Both the position numbers and the translations under genes were made by a program. Below, piece by piece: positions 1-5,715 of a DNA stretch of 25,394 nucleotides (its first letter is position 1; the number at the start of each line of letters is the position of its first letter). The notes under the pieces are model-generated. The model saw nothing but the letters and a program-made list of their open reading frames with translations, searched no databases and was not told the DNA's origin. Source of the DNA: JBBRCX01 sp038204465 (GTDB lineage: Bacteria; Planctomycetota; Phycisphaerae; Tepidisphaerales; Tepidisphaeraceae); assembly GCA_038204465.1 (NCBI GenBank), contig JBBRCX010000067.1, positions 1 through 25,394 on the forward strand, in the 5' to 3' direction.

Positions 1-242
1 GCCGAGATCAGGCAGATGACACCATGCGGGACACGCATGGCAACCGTCGCCAGATCGGGATTGCCCAGCGGCGGCAGATTGCCGAGCCGGTAGACACCAC
101 GTGCGAGCGCTTCGACTTCGCCTGCGTCACGCATGGCATACCGCGTGCGCGGGTGGATGCCGGCGGCGAGCGCTTCGGTGGTGCGCAGCGTCCCGCCGTG
201 GGCGCGGAAAAGCTTGCGGGCACATTCGGTTGTCGTCGGCAT
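1..242 (-). CDS. AbiEi-type antitoxin/transcriptional regulator, N-terminal part (runs off left edge)
   Basis: The reverse strand reads open from an ATG at 240-242 to the window edge (80 codons seen, starting MPTTTECARKLFRAHGG). The segment with TLRTTEALAAGIHPRT, a second helix (MRDAGEVEALARGVYRL) and then NPDLATVAMRVPHGVICLIS is the winged-helix N-terminal domain of AbiEi antitoxins (type IV toxin-antitoxin AbiE; the partner AbiEii is a nucleotidyltransferase toxin). In known AbiE operons the toxin gene follows directly, which would place it beyond the left edge; this is inferred. AbiEi proteins repress their own promoter by binding inverted repeats, and interleaved inverted repeats lie just upstream at 270-304. 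The Shine-Dalgarno match is weak. The start was chosen because it lies directly before the conserved domain. Confidence 0.85.
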   Translation of the reverse strand, partial: MPTTTECARKLFRAHGGTLRTTEALAAGIHPRTRYAMRDAGEVEALARGVYRLGNLPPLGNPDLATVAMRVPHGVICLIS

Positions 243-269
243 AGGTGGCCACCACCGTTGGATAGAACA

Positions 270-304
270 GCACGCAGATAATATAAAGTGCGTGCGTTAT
301 TATC
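270..304 (-). promoter_or_regulatory. Interleaved inverted repeats upstream of the abiEi-like gene (candidate operator)
   Basis: Two perfect 7-bp inverted repeats are interleaved: GCACGCA (270-276) with TGCGTGC (289-295), and GATAATA (277-283) with TATTATC (298-304). They start 28 bases upstream of the proposed abiEi start and include AT-rich promoter-like sequence. AbiEi antitoxins are known to bind inverted repeats in their own promoter, so an autoregulatory operator is a reasonable inference. The interleaved order could also form a pseudoknot in RNA, but nothing else supports that. Confidence 0.45.
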
Positions 305-430
305 CATCGGCTGGCTCGCGTTTCTGCTGAAGTCGAACCCGGCGGGCGCACCACGACTCGTCGGGGTATCACCCCGGAGGTACGCCCATTTTTGGCTCGT
401 TTGCGCGTACACTGGCGCGTACACTACGGT

Positions 431-458
431 TTGACAAACATGGGTCACATGGTACACT
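431..458 (+). promoter_or_regulatory. Sigma70-like promoter candidate
   Basis: TTGACA (431-436) and TACACT (453-458) are separated by 16 bases on the plus strand, inside the CTACGGT/ACCGTAG inverted repeat. It would read toward the tRNA fragment at 544 and the terminator at 611-660. No gene is visible directly downstream, so it may be a leftover promoter or a chance match. Confidence 0.3.
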
Positions 459-543
459 TGTTGACCGTAGGCGCTTCGTCGTAAACGATGCGGTGATCAC
501 AAGTAACGACCCTGCAAAGAATTCCGGATTTTGAGCAGATAAC

Positions 544-588
544 GCTCATAACCCGGAGGTCGGAGGTTCGAATCCTCCCCCCGCTACT
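544..588 (+). repeat. 3' fragment of an initiator tRNA-fMet gene; left island attachment repeat
   Basis: The sequence reads as the anticodon loop to the 3' end of a tRNA. Anticodon CAT lies in loop CTCATAA (545-551). The 3' strand of the anticodon stem begins CCC, the three-C signature of initiator tRNAs. A perfect T-arm GGAGG-TTCGAAT-CCTCC (562-578), acceptor strand CCCCGCT (579-585) and discriminator A586 follow. Bases upstream of 544 do not pair with the anticodon stem, so the 5' half is absent and this is not a functional tRNA. Bases 568-588 (T-loop to just past the discriminator) recur exactly at 6705-6725, which fits a site-specific recombination core. Confidence 0.85.
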
Positions 589-1376
589 TTCCTGCTAAAG
601 AGTGCAGGGTAAAGGCTGATCAGGACAGAATGTATGTCCGGATCAGCCTTTATTTTTTCTACGTACAGCCCCAGCAGTTCCCGTCTTTCCTCGATCGTTC
701 CGCCCGCAAGCACGCCGTCTAGGTCCTCGAAAGCCGCCCGCGCTCGTTCTCGCAAATCACCGGTTGTCGCCAGAGCTGGAATTTTTGCCGGCAGATTCGA
801 CAGTTCCTGCTCGACTGCGCCACGTTCGTCCGCTAGCCGCTTCGCATCTTCGTACACACCCAGCGCCTTAGCGGTCTCCGGATCCAGTTGCCGAAAGTGG
901 TCGCGTAGCTTGGCGACCTGTTGGTCCAGCTCGACAAGCCGCCGCTGTAGCCGCTCGCGTGCATCTCCCTGGCCCCCGGTCACCCGGGCGAGCTCCTGCT
1001 CGACGTACCGGTGCAGTTGCTCGTCGTCGCGTAGATTCGCCAGGTCGGACTTGATCAGCTCGACAATGTGCCGCTCGATAAGATCGGCCGGCACCTTGTA
1101 GCGCTTTGGGCACTGCGCGTGGTCACCGCGGTGGTGAGTGGCGCAGATGTAGTAGCGCGTGCGGTAGCCCTTGCCACTGACGCACGTCTGGCCGATCAGC
1201 CGTCCACCGCAGAGGCCACAGCACATCAGCCCGCCCAGCAGGTAGTTCGAGCGGATCGCCGTACCGGTCACCTTGCGGTGCTGCTGCTTCGATTCCTTGC
1301 GCCGCTGCAAGGTGATCGCGAGTGCTGCGCCAGGCCTGTGCTTTTCAATCAGCGGTGGATGTGCAACTTGAACAGC
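546..1376 (-). pseudogene. Large serine recombinase, C-terminal fragment
   Basis: The reverse strand encodes KESKQQHRKVTGTAIRSNYL, then a recombinase zinc beta-ribbon (CGLCGGR with a second Cys/His set CATHH and HAQCPKR), followed by a long charged coiled coil and C-terminal tail. This matches the second half of large serine integrases and resolvases. The catalytic N-terminal domain with its serine is missing. The open frame continues upstream to 1580 only by reading through the remnant eighth attC and a cassette remnant, so the fusion start is artificial. At the other end it reads into the antisense of the tRNA fragment (tail VAGGGFEPPTSGL), and its stop codon lies inside that fragment. The family integrates elements at specific att sites; this copy cannot be catalytic. 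The boundary near 1376 is approximate. Confidence 0.8.
611..660 (+). terminator. Intrinsic terminator overlapping the serine recombinase 3' coding end
   Basis: AAAGGCTGATC (611-621) plus GGACA (623-627) pair with TGTCC (635-639) plus GATCAGCCTTT (641-651). This gives a 17-level stem with one A-G mismatch and a 7-base loop, followed by ATTTTTT on the plus strand. It lies 25 bases past the tRNA fragment, so it would end plus-strand transcripts. On the minus strand the same bases encode the C-terminal part of the recombinase fragment, and there is no T-run after the hairpin in that direction. Confidence 0.75.
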
Positions 1377-1394
1377 GGATGACAGTTGGGAAAG

Positions 1395-1443
1395 ATGAAA
1401 CCCGGCCGGTCCATAGCTGTTCACCGTATTTCTCGCATTAGGC
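1395..1443 (-). repeat. Remnant of an eighth attC site
   Basis: The plus strand has CCGGCCGGTCCATAGC near 1401-1416, matching the conserved half of the other attC sites, and ends at ATTAGGC (1437-1443), one base from a GTTRRRY core. The other half of the site is missing: sequence changes near 1376-1395 into the serine recombinase fragment. A deletion or recombination therefore joined the array end to the recombinase remnant. Confidence 0.55.
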
Positions 1444-1559
1444 GGCGCTGCACCTCCCGTTGTACATCGAAGCCCCACGCGTCCGAAATCGTCGCGAGGG
1501 CGATATCGCTTATCGTAGCTCATCAGTTTCAGGACGCTCGTAGTCGAGGGGCTGCTGCT
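1444..1559 (-). pseudogene. Remnant of an eighth cassette gene (C-terminal piece)
   Basis: Between the remnant eighth attC and the attC at 1560-1660 only about 116 bases remain. The minus strand reads LMSYDKRYRPRDDFGRVGLR, which faintly resembles the C-terminal end of formylglycine-generating/sulfatase-modifying (SUMF1-like) domains, where a P..D..GxxGxR pattern is common. The frame has no start codon of its own after the attC core and continues into the broken attC. It is best read as an internally deleted cassette; the family suggestion is weak. Confidence 0.35.
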
Positions 1560-1660
1560 GCATAACGGACCGACGTTCAATGGCCGGCACCGCGCCGACC
1601 GACTGTCAGTTTACCAGAACGCGCGACGCGGGGCCGGTCCATTGCAGCGTGTGGTTATTC
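1560..1660 (-). repeat. attC: Integron attC site (seventh from the integrase)
   Basis: It is bounded on the plus strand by GCATAAC (1560-1566) and GTTATTC (1654-1660), the inverted simple-site cores (GTTRRRY/RYYYAAC) of an attC. The body shares TAACGGACCGACGTTCA and GGCCGGTCCATTGCAG with the other six sites and folds on itself through GGCCGG-type arms. It lies at the 3' end of the cassette gene at 1655-2152, whose TAA stop is inside the core. Confidence 0.85.
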
Positions 1661-2152
1661 GGCGGCCGAATTGCCTCGGTCGGTCGGGGTCCTGGCGTGT
1701 TGAATCCAAACCACCAAGGGAAAGATGGCAAAAAGGAGACCCAAGAACCACAGCGGAACCCAGACGGTCCTGTCGTGTTTGACACCCGTTGGCAAGACTG
1801 CGTCGCAACTCTCCGTCTCGAACCCATGCCAGGGAATTATGCGCTTCGACTTTGACTTGGTGACATCGGTCAACTGTCTTTCGAAGACAAGCCTGCCGCT
1901 TGTATAGCGCGGTTCAATACCGCGGCCATGCCCGCCAATAGCTTCTGTCCATTGGTGCCGATAGAGAATCAATCGCCCTCGTCCGATTCCAATGGCGTGA
2001 GACGATTGGCTGCTGCGTGGTTCGACAACAAATGCTCGACTCCAGACCAACACGTCGAACACATCGCAGCTACGCACCCAGAGGGCTCCGGTCGCGAGGA
2101 GAAGGACCGACGAGAGAATCACGCCGACGATCTTCCATCTGGATAGCTTCAT
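1655..2152 (-). CDS. Cassette 7: small membrane protein of unknown function
   Basis: This 165-residue cassette protein starts at ATG 2150-2152, eight bases inside the GAATAAC core of the upstream attC. An N-terminal hydrophobic segment (IVGVILSSVLLLATGALWV, about residues 8-26) and a C-terminal one (WFLGLLFAIFPLVVWI, about 132-149) enclose a soluble, probably extracytoplasmic region with Arg-rich and aromatic residues. The layout resembles small two-helix membrane proteins frequent in Planctomycetes, but I know no function. The stop codon TAA (1655-1657) is supplied by the attC core. There is no obvious promoter, as usual for cassettes. Confidence 0.8.
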   Translation of the reverse strand: MKLSRWKIVGVILSSVLLLATGALWVRSCDVFDVLVWSRAFVVEPRSSQSSHAIGIGRGRLILYRHQWTEAIGGHGRGIEPRYTSGRLVFERQLTDVTKSKSKRIIPWHGFETESCDAVLPTGVKHDRTVWVPLWFLGLLFAIFPLVVWIQHARTPTDRGNSAAE

Positions 2153-2160
2153 GCTCCGCC

Positions 2161-2256
2161 GAATAACGGACCAACATTCACTGGCCGGGGCCGACGACCA
2201 GCTCTCGAATTAGAAGGACAGTTCTGGCCCCGGTCCAGTGCTGTGTTTGGTTATTC
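2161..2256 (-). repeat. attC: Integron attC site (sixth from the integrase)
   Basis: Plus-strand cores are GAATAAC (2161-2167) and GTTATTC (2250-2256). The 96-bp body begins TAACGGACCAACATTCACTG and ends CCGGTCCAGTGCTGTGTTTG, near-identical to the other members. It is the shortest of the seven sites. Confidence 0.88.
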
Positions 2257-2264
2257 GGCAGCCG

Positions 2265-2828
2265 CTACGCCGTGCGTACGACGCCGGCCGTCGACAAACC
2301 TTCGGGCAACTCGTCGCTCTCGAAGCTCGCGTAAGCGGTGCCGACGCCAAACGCTGAAATACCCAAAGCGCTCACGAGATCGCCGTGCCGCTCGAAGGCG
2401 AACGTGTAACCGTCATCGAACGCGGACTTGCGAAGCACACGGTCGACCTCCTCCGTCTTCGGTGATCCGAAAGCTGCGCATAGCTTCGCAGCGTCGCCCC
2501 CGGCCGGCGCGGATGGCTCCGCGCTCGGATCGAAGTATCCGGGCGAGGAATCGTACTCGTCCTGCAGCTCGCCATCCTTGTAGAGCTGATACCAAAGAAT
2601 GTCGTCGTCGTGATTCAGGACCGCGAGCACGGGACAACGAAGCTTCTGAGACAGCTCGGTCGCGAGCGACGAGATCACCTGCTGGTCCTGATTGTCCGAC
2701 TCTTCGTCGAATGCGACGACGGTGGCGTTGGCCGATGCAGTCACGATGCACGTGCGGCCGGCGAGCGCCTTTGCCACCGCCTCCTGCGTTACGCCGCGGA
2801 GCGTGTAGTTGACGTAGAAGTTCCCCAT
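2265..2828 (-). CDS. Cassette 6: conserved hypothetical protein (HDDDILWYQLY motif)
   Basis: The 187-residue soluble protein starts MGNFYVNYTLRGV. The N-terminal half looks like an alpha/beta fold (VTQEAVAKALAGRTCIVTAS, then ATVVAFDEESDNQD), followed by a conserved-looking block NHDDDILWYQLYKDGELQDEY and SPGYFDPSAEPSAPAGGDA. I recognise this as a recurring uncharacterised bacterial protein type but can assign no function; no catalytic motif is clear. There is no signal peptide. The start at 2828 lies 19 bases from the attC core at 2847-2853. The stop TAG (2265-2267) lies just before the downstream attC rather than inside it. Confidence 0.82.
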   Translation of the reverse strand: MGNFYVNYTLRGVTQEAVAKALAGRTCIVTASANATVVAFDEESDNQDQQVISSLATELSQKLRCPVLAVLNHDDDILWYQLYKDGELQDEYDSSPGYFDPSAEPSAPAGGDAAKLCAAFGSPKTEEVDRVLRKSAFDDGYTFAFERHGDLVSALGISAFGVGTAYASFESDELPEGLSTAGVVRTA

Positions 2829-2846
2829 GCCGAAGTGCTCCCTGCC

Positions 2847-2948
2847 GAATAACGTAAGGCCGTTGAGCGGCCGCGGCGGCGCACGCGCGACGCTCGACCG
2901 TAGATGAAGTATACCGCCGCCGCGGTCCGCTCCAGCGGCGGGTTAGCT
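2847..2948 (-). repeat. attC: Integron attC site (fifth from the integrase), most divergent body
   Basis: Plus-strand cores are GAATAAC (2847-2853) and GTTAGCT (2942-2948). The body keeps the outer arms (TAACGTAAGGCCGTTGAGCGGCCG and CGGTCCGCTCCAGCGGCGG), but its centre differs from the other sites, with a longer GC arm CCGCGGCGGC/GCCGCCGCGG. It marks the 3' end of the cassette gene 2943-3422. Confidence 0.8.
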
Positions 2949-3422
2949 AGGCTTCTTGTGGGCCGCGCGGAGTGCGTCGAATGAGACCGGTGGCGGCACA
3001 GGTGTCTCTGCCATCATCCACGCCTTGCGAAGTTCCTCGGGGAAGGACGCGAGCATTGCATCGTCCTCGTCGCGCGGGCGTGGACTCATCTCCCGAGCAC
3101 CGGACACGAACTCGGCGGCCGCTGACAGTGCCAATTGACCGTCGTACTGCTCGACGAGCGTCTCGAACGCGAACGTCGGTCCCGTCCCGGATGGCGCCTC
3201 CCAGTAAACCCGCAGCGCCGCCACCTGCTGATTCACAACGTACAGAAGCTCGAAGACCAACTTCGTTCCTTCGGCATCGGTAAGAAAGAACCCGATGGCT
3301 CTCCAAGAGCGGCCGGCAGCCCCACCGCCGGACAGCTCGTACATCCGCGGTGCAACTGGAAGGGAGAGGGTGTGCCGAAGGGCCTCGTCCCGAAGCTGGA
3401 TAATGTCCTCGTAACTGAGCAT
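2943..3422 (-). CDS. Cassette 5: hypothetical protein
   Basis: I place the start at ATG 3420-3422 (MLSYEDIIQLRDEALRH), ten bases from the attC core at 3432-3438; the longer open frame from 3467 would translate attC sequence. The 159-residue product is soluble, with an N-terminal helical region, a central beta-rich segment (WRAIGFFLTDAEGTKLVFELLYVVNQQVAALRVYW) and a segment TFAFETLVEQYDG, ending in a flexible Pro-rich tail (ETPVPPPVSFDALRAAHKKPS). I do not recognise the family. The TAA stop (2943-2945) is part of the attC core. Confidence 0.78.
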   Translation of the reverse strand: MLSYEDIIQLRDEALRHTLSLPVAPRMYELSGGGAAGRSWRAIGFFLTDAEGTKLVFELLYVVNQQVAALRVYWEAPSGTGPTFAFETLVEQYDGQLALSAAAEFVSGAREMSPRPRDEDDAMLASFPEELRKAWMMAETPVPPPVSFDALRAAHKKPS

Positions 3423-3431
3423 CCGCAGCCT

Positions 3432-3531
3432 AGCTAACGGATCAGCATTCAACGGCCGGCTGGGCACCGAGCCGCGTTAGAATCACAAGGACCGTTCTGC
3501 CCGGCCGGTCCGTTGCAGTGCTTGGTTAGTC
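3432..3531 (-). repeat. attC: Integron attC site (fourth from the integrase)
   Basis: Plus-strand cores are AGCTAAC (3432-3438) and GTTAGTC (3525-3531). The body begins TAACGGATCAGCATTCAACG and ends GGCCGGTCCGTTGCAGTG, matching the family. The cassette gene 3526-3939 ends in its core. Confidence 0.87.
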
Positions 3532-3939
3532 AGCCGGCCGGGTGGCCGCAACTCCGTTATGCGCGTACGACGCTGGATCTTTGAGGAAGTTCAACATTCG
3601 CGCGTTGTACGCATCCGTGAACGCCACCGCAGACAGCCGCGAAGCCTCGCCCATGTTCCCGAAGTAGGTCCACGACCAGACCTCCGCCCCTTGGTCGATT
3701 TGCCCCGTGAAGGACGACCTCGCGCTGGTGTCGTTCGCAAGCGTCGGACGATAGAATCGTCGCACGCCGTTGCCGTAATCTGCCACCGCTTGCATCGCAC
3801 CTGCGTACGTCGCCCAACTCGGTGCTTCCGTCTCGGTCTGGAACCGCAGAAGCATGTGCTGGCCTTCGCGAGCGAGAAGCGCGAAGAGCAGCAGCGCATT
3901 CAGGATTAGCGAGACGGACTTGAGCGAAGGACGTTTCAC
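3526..3939 (-). CDS. Cassette 4: hypothetical protein with one N-terminal membrane segment
   Basis: The 137-residue product starts MKRPSLKSVSLILNALLLF. A short basic N-terminus and a hydrophobic run (SVSLILNALLLFALLA, about residues 8-23) form an uncleaved anchor or a signal peptide; no clear cleavage motif is seen. The rest is predicted to be outside the cytoplasm and contains WATYAGAMQAVADYGNG, FTGQIDQGAEVWSW and FTDAYNARMLNFL. No family is recognised. The start lies six bases from the attC core at 3945-3951, and the TAA stop (3526-3528) is inside the next core. Confidence 0.78.
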   Translation of the reverse strand: MKRPSLKSVSLILNALLLFALLAREGQHMLLRFQTETEAPSWATYAGAMQAVADYGNGVRRFYRPTLANDTSARSSFTGQIDQGAEVWSWTYFGNMGEASRLSAVAFTDAYNARMLNFLKDPASYAHNGVAATRPAD

Positions 3940-3944
3940 GGGCT

Positions 3945-4045
3945 GACTAACGGACCGACGTTCAGCGGCCGGGCGGGCACTCGACCACTTCTTTAATCAC
4001 GAGGACCGCGACGCCCGCCCTGTCCGCTGCAACGGCTGGTTATAC
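3945..4045 (-). repeat. attC: Integron attC site (third from the integrase)
   Basis: Plus-strand cores are GACTAAC (3945-3951) and GTTATAC (4039-4045). Long self-complementary arms GGCCGGGCGGGC and GCCCGCCCTGTCC flank a variable centre containing AATCACGAGGACC, which is shared with the other sites. Confidence 0.88.
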
Positions 4046-4798
4046 GACACGCCGGATTGCCATCGCTTTCGGCGTGACTGCTTCGGCGAACCACTTCCCA
4101 AACATCGATAGCCGAATGATCATACGCTCCAAATTCACACCTTCGGGAACTTGAAGCGATGGATACGTCCCTGCTGGAACCGGCTGGTGTGCAAGAATTG
4201 CGACTAACTTCTTGGCCTCGAGATCTTGGATGAGGGTGAGGTGGTGATCCTGGCCCCCAAACTCATCAAAGCTGAAATTCGCCGCAACCCTCTGAACGAT
4301 GAGGTTCCGCTTGGGTTCTCGTAGATCGTCAGTGAACTGTTCGATCTGACGCAGGCGTGAGATCAGCAACGCCTGGAGCGGAGACAACGACTTGACGATT
4401 TCCGCGAACTGCGGACTGAGCTTCTTTGCCTCGTGTTTGTCAATCGCCTTCGCCATCAATTCTTCAAACATGGACATCATCGGGCTACCATCGCTGGTAT
4501 ACGCAAAGGCCTCCATAACCGGTCGAGCGATCTCAGGCGCGGCGTCGCACTGCTCCGACTCAGGCACACGTTCACGTACTCGGTCACAAAACTTTTCAAA
4601 GCGGTCTTGATACGCTGCAAGCAGTTGCAGGGGCGCAGTAAACAAGCGCAGGGACTTCAAGGTGTCGGCTGTAAGAGCTCCAACCTGCTTAACGGCTGGC
4701 GAGAGGCCGTCTTTGTACGTCCACTTGGCAATCTGGGAATTGATAATTTCGCCCGCGCCAGTGAGGTCTCCGATTTTGCTGCCGTCACCGTCTCCCAT
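4040..4798 (-). CDS. Cassette 3: Abi-alpha family (DUF4393) protein
   Basis: The 252-residue protein has the pattern of the Abi-alpha/DUF4393 family: an N-terminal amphipathic region (YKDGLSPAVKQVGALTADTL), a segment on the loss of phage-type resistance helix (RLFTAPLQLLAAYQDRFEKF), then PEIARPVMEAFAYTSDGSPM and LFEELMAKAIDKHEA, followed by SPQFAEIVKSLSPLQALLISRL. The C-terminal part is more variable. DUF4393 members have been linked to abortive infection of phage-infected cells; the mechanism is unknown to me. The start ATG follows an AGGTGA ribosome site about six bases upstream. The TAA stop is in the attC core. It is the longest cassette and the only one with a defence-type assignment. 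Confidence 0.78.
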   Translation of the reverse strand: MGDGDGSKIGDLTGAGEIINSQIAKWTYKDGLSPAVKQVGALTADTLKSLRLFTAPLQLLAAYQDRFEKFCDRVRERVPESEQCDAAPEIARPVMEAFAYTSDGSPMMSMFEELMAKAIDKHEAKKLSPQFAEIVKSLSPLQALLISRLRQIEQFTDDLREPKRNLIVQRVAANFSFDEFGGQDHHLTLIQDLEAKKLVAILAHQPVPAGTYPSLQVPEGVNLERMIIRLSMFGKWFAEAVTPKAMAIRRVV

Positions 4799-4816
4799 GG
4801 AGCATCACCTCGTGTC

Positions 4817-4916
4817 GTATAACGGACCAACGTTCAGCGGCCGGGCGGGAGCCGACCAGTTTCCGAATCACGAGGACCGCGACGCCCGCCCGGTCCGCTG
4901 CAGCGTGTGGTTATGC
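4817..4916 (-). repeat. attC: Integron attC site (second from the integrase)
   Basis: Plus-strand cores are GTATAAC (4817-4823) and GTTATGC (4910-4916). The arms GGCCGGGCGGG and CCCGCCCGGTCC are nearly the same as in the site at 3945-4045. The sequence ATCACGAGGACCGCGACGCC is shared exactly between the two. Confidence 0.9.
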
Positions 4917-5288
4917 GTCGCTCGTGCCGCCGCTGAGAGGCTCCGGCGGCCCGAAACGTCCTGCCCCTTCGCCCGTGTCAAGCTGGCGACGAAGCGAGTA
5001 CATCGCGTGATGCAGCTCGTCCTGATTGCACCAGTACTCGTCAATTGTGCCGAACGTGGTGTAACGCGAGACGTTGAAGCCATCCTCGATGTCGTTGTAC
5101 CAAAGAACCTGACGCCCGAGCAGCCCCACCACCCAGAAGCCGCCGCCCTCATCACCCCACGGATGCTGCTGCCACTTCACCGGCTCCACCCGGCTCATCT
5201 CCCAAAGCCGGCAGAGGTCCGGCTCCATCACCGCCTCAGAGGAGCGGATGCTGTCGAGTAGATCAGGCAGTTCGATGGGAGACCACAT
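4911..5288 (-). CDS. Cassette 2: conserved hypothetical protein (LWYNDIEDGFN motif)
   Basis: The 125-residue soluble protein begins MWSPIELPDLLDSI at ATG 5286-5288. Recognisable blocks are ARG-free LWEMSRVEPVKWQQHPWG, GGGFWVVGLLGRQVLWYNDIE and YWCNQDELHHAMYSL. I know this as a short uncharacterised protein type seen in several phyla; its size and a central WYNDIEDGFN block suggest a small mixed alpha/beta domain related to immunity-type proteins, but that is a guess. An upstream in-frame ATG inside the attC would add MNVGPLCVAT; I prefer 5288 because the extension is attC sequence. The TAA stop (4911-4913) is inside the attC core. Confidence 0.78.
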   Translation of the reverse strand: MWSPIELPDLLDSIRSSEAVMEPDLCRLWEMSRVEPVKWQQHPWGDEGGGFWVVGLLGRQVLWYNDIEDGFNVSRYTTFGTIDEYWCNQDELHHAMYSLRRQLDTGEGAGRFGPPEPLSGGTSDA

Positions 5289-5297
5289 GGTTGCGAC

Positions 5298-5398
5298 GCA
5301 TAACGGACCAACATTCACTGGCCGGCCCGGCGCCGACCACGCCTCAGAATCACGAGGACCGTTCTACCGGGCCGGTCCAGTGCAGTGTTTGGTTAGCA
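5298..5398 (-). repeat. attC: Integron attC site (first, closest to the integrase)
   Basis: Plus-strand cores are GCATAAC (5298-5304) and GTTAGCA (5392-5398). The body pairs GGCCGGCCCGG with CCGGGCCGGTCC and holds AATCACGAGGACCGTTCT in the centre. It closes the truncated first cassette. Confidence 0.9.
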
Positions 5399-5415
5399 GG
5401 CCGGCGGATGGCCGC

Positions 5416-5715
5416 TCACTGCACATTGCCGTCCCGGGCGGCTTCGGCATACGCGCGCAAGGGGGCCGGCAGGTGCGGATGCCTGACGAGCCAGTCATCA
5501 ATGATCGTGTGCACCCGATCTTCGCTTTCGACCTCCCAGTGCCCTAATCCGTGTAACGCGCTCTCTTGGCAAGCGGCGTGCTCGATCTGCAACGCCTTGC
5601 CCATCACTTCGATCAACTCGCCATCGACCGCCGCTTGCTCCGCGTCAGCCGCGCCGCCGGATAGAAACCGATCCCAGAACATGAAGCAGACGCTGTTGAG
5701 CCATTGCGTATCAGG
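5416..5715 (-). pseudogene. Cassette 1: hypothetical protein, 5' end lost
   Basis: The minus strand encodes QWLNSVCFMFWDRFLSGG, then EQAAVDGELIEVMGKALQIE, CQESALHGLGHWEVE and DWLVRHPHLPAPLRAYA, ending at TGA 5416-5418. This resembles the C-terminal half of a recurring uncharacterised cassette protein with a SALHGLGHW block, possibly HEAT-like. Upstream of about 5715 the frame only reads the antisense of the integrase gene, so the original N-terminus is missing. An internal ATG at 5682 could restart translation. The break coincides with the broken start of intI, which means one deletion removed both 5' ends. Confidence 0.65.

Larger units (their letters stand above)
243..543. other. Intergenic region between the abiEi-like gene and the tRNA-fMet fragment
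   Basis: No gene is supported in this 300-base stretch; open frames here have no recognisable domain. It holds interleaved inverted repeats at 270-304, two direct copies of GCGCGTACACT at 403-413 and 415-425, a 7-bp inverted repeat CTACGGT/ACCGTAG at 424-430 and 464-470, and a plus-strand promoter-like pair at 431-458. It should contain the abiEi promoter and possibly the junction of a second island lying to the left. Confidence 0.5.

Noticed and set aside
361..373. Shared CTCGTCGGGGTAT near 358-370 and near 22989-23001 as a possible dispersed repeat
   Set aside because: A 13-base match is expected by chance several times in a window of this size, and the flanks do not match.
8..457. Long minus-strand open frame of 149 codons at the left edge
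   Set aside because: The true gene is in a different minus frame (abiEi-like, 1-242), which has clear family motifs; this frame has only Arg/Pro/Ser-rich shadow sequence.
544..588. A complete tRNA-Met gene
   Set aside because: Only the anticodon loop to the 3' end is present; upstream bases do not form the anticodon, D or acceptor stems.
634..1101. Plus-strand open frame antisense to the serine recombinase fragment
   Set aside because: It is a Ser/Arg-rich shadow of a coiled-coil coding region with no domain.
1560..5398. CRISPR array or tandem repeats for the repeated 100-bp units
   Set aside because: The units are imperfect palindromes with GTTRRRY/RYYYAAC cores spaced by whole genes of different length, which fits attC sites and not CRISPR repeats.
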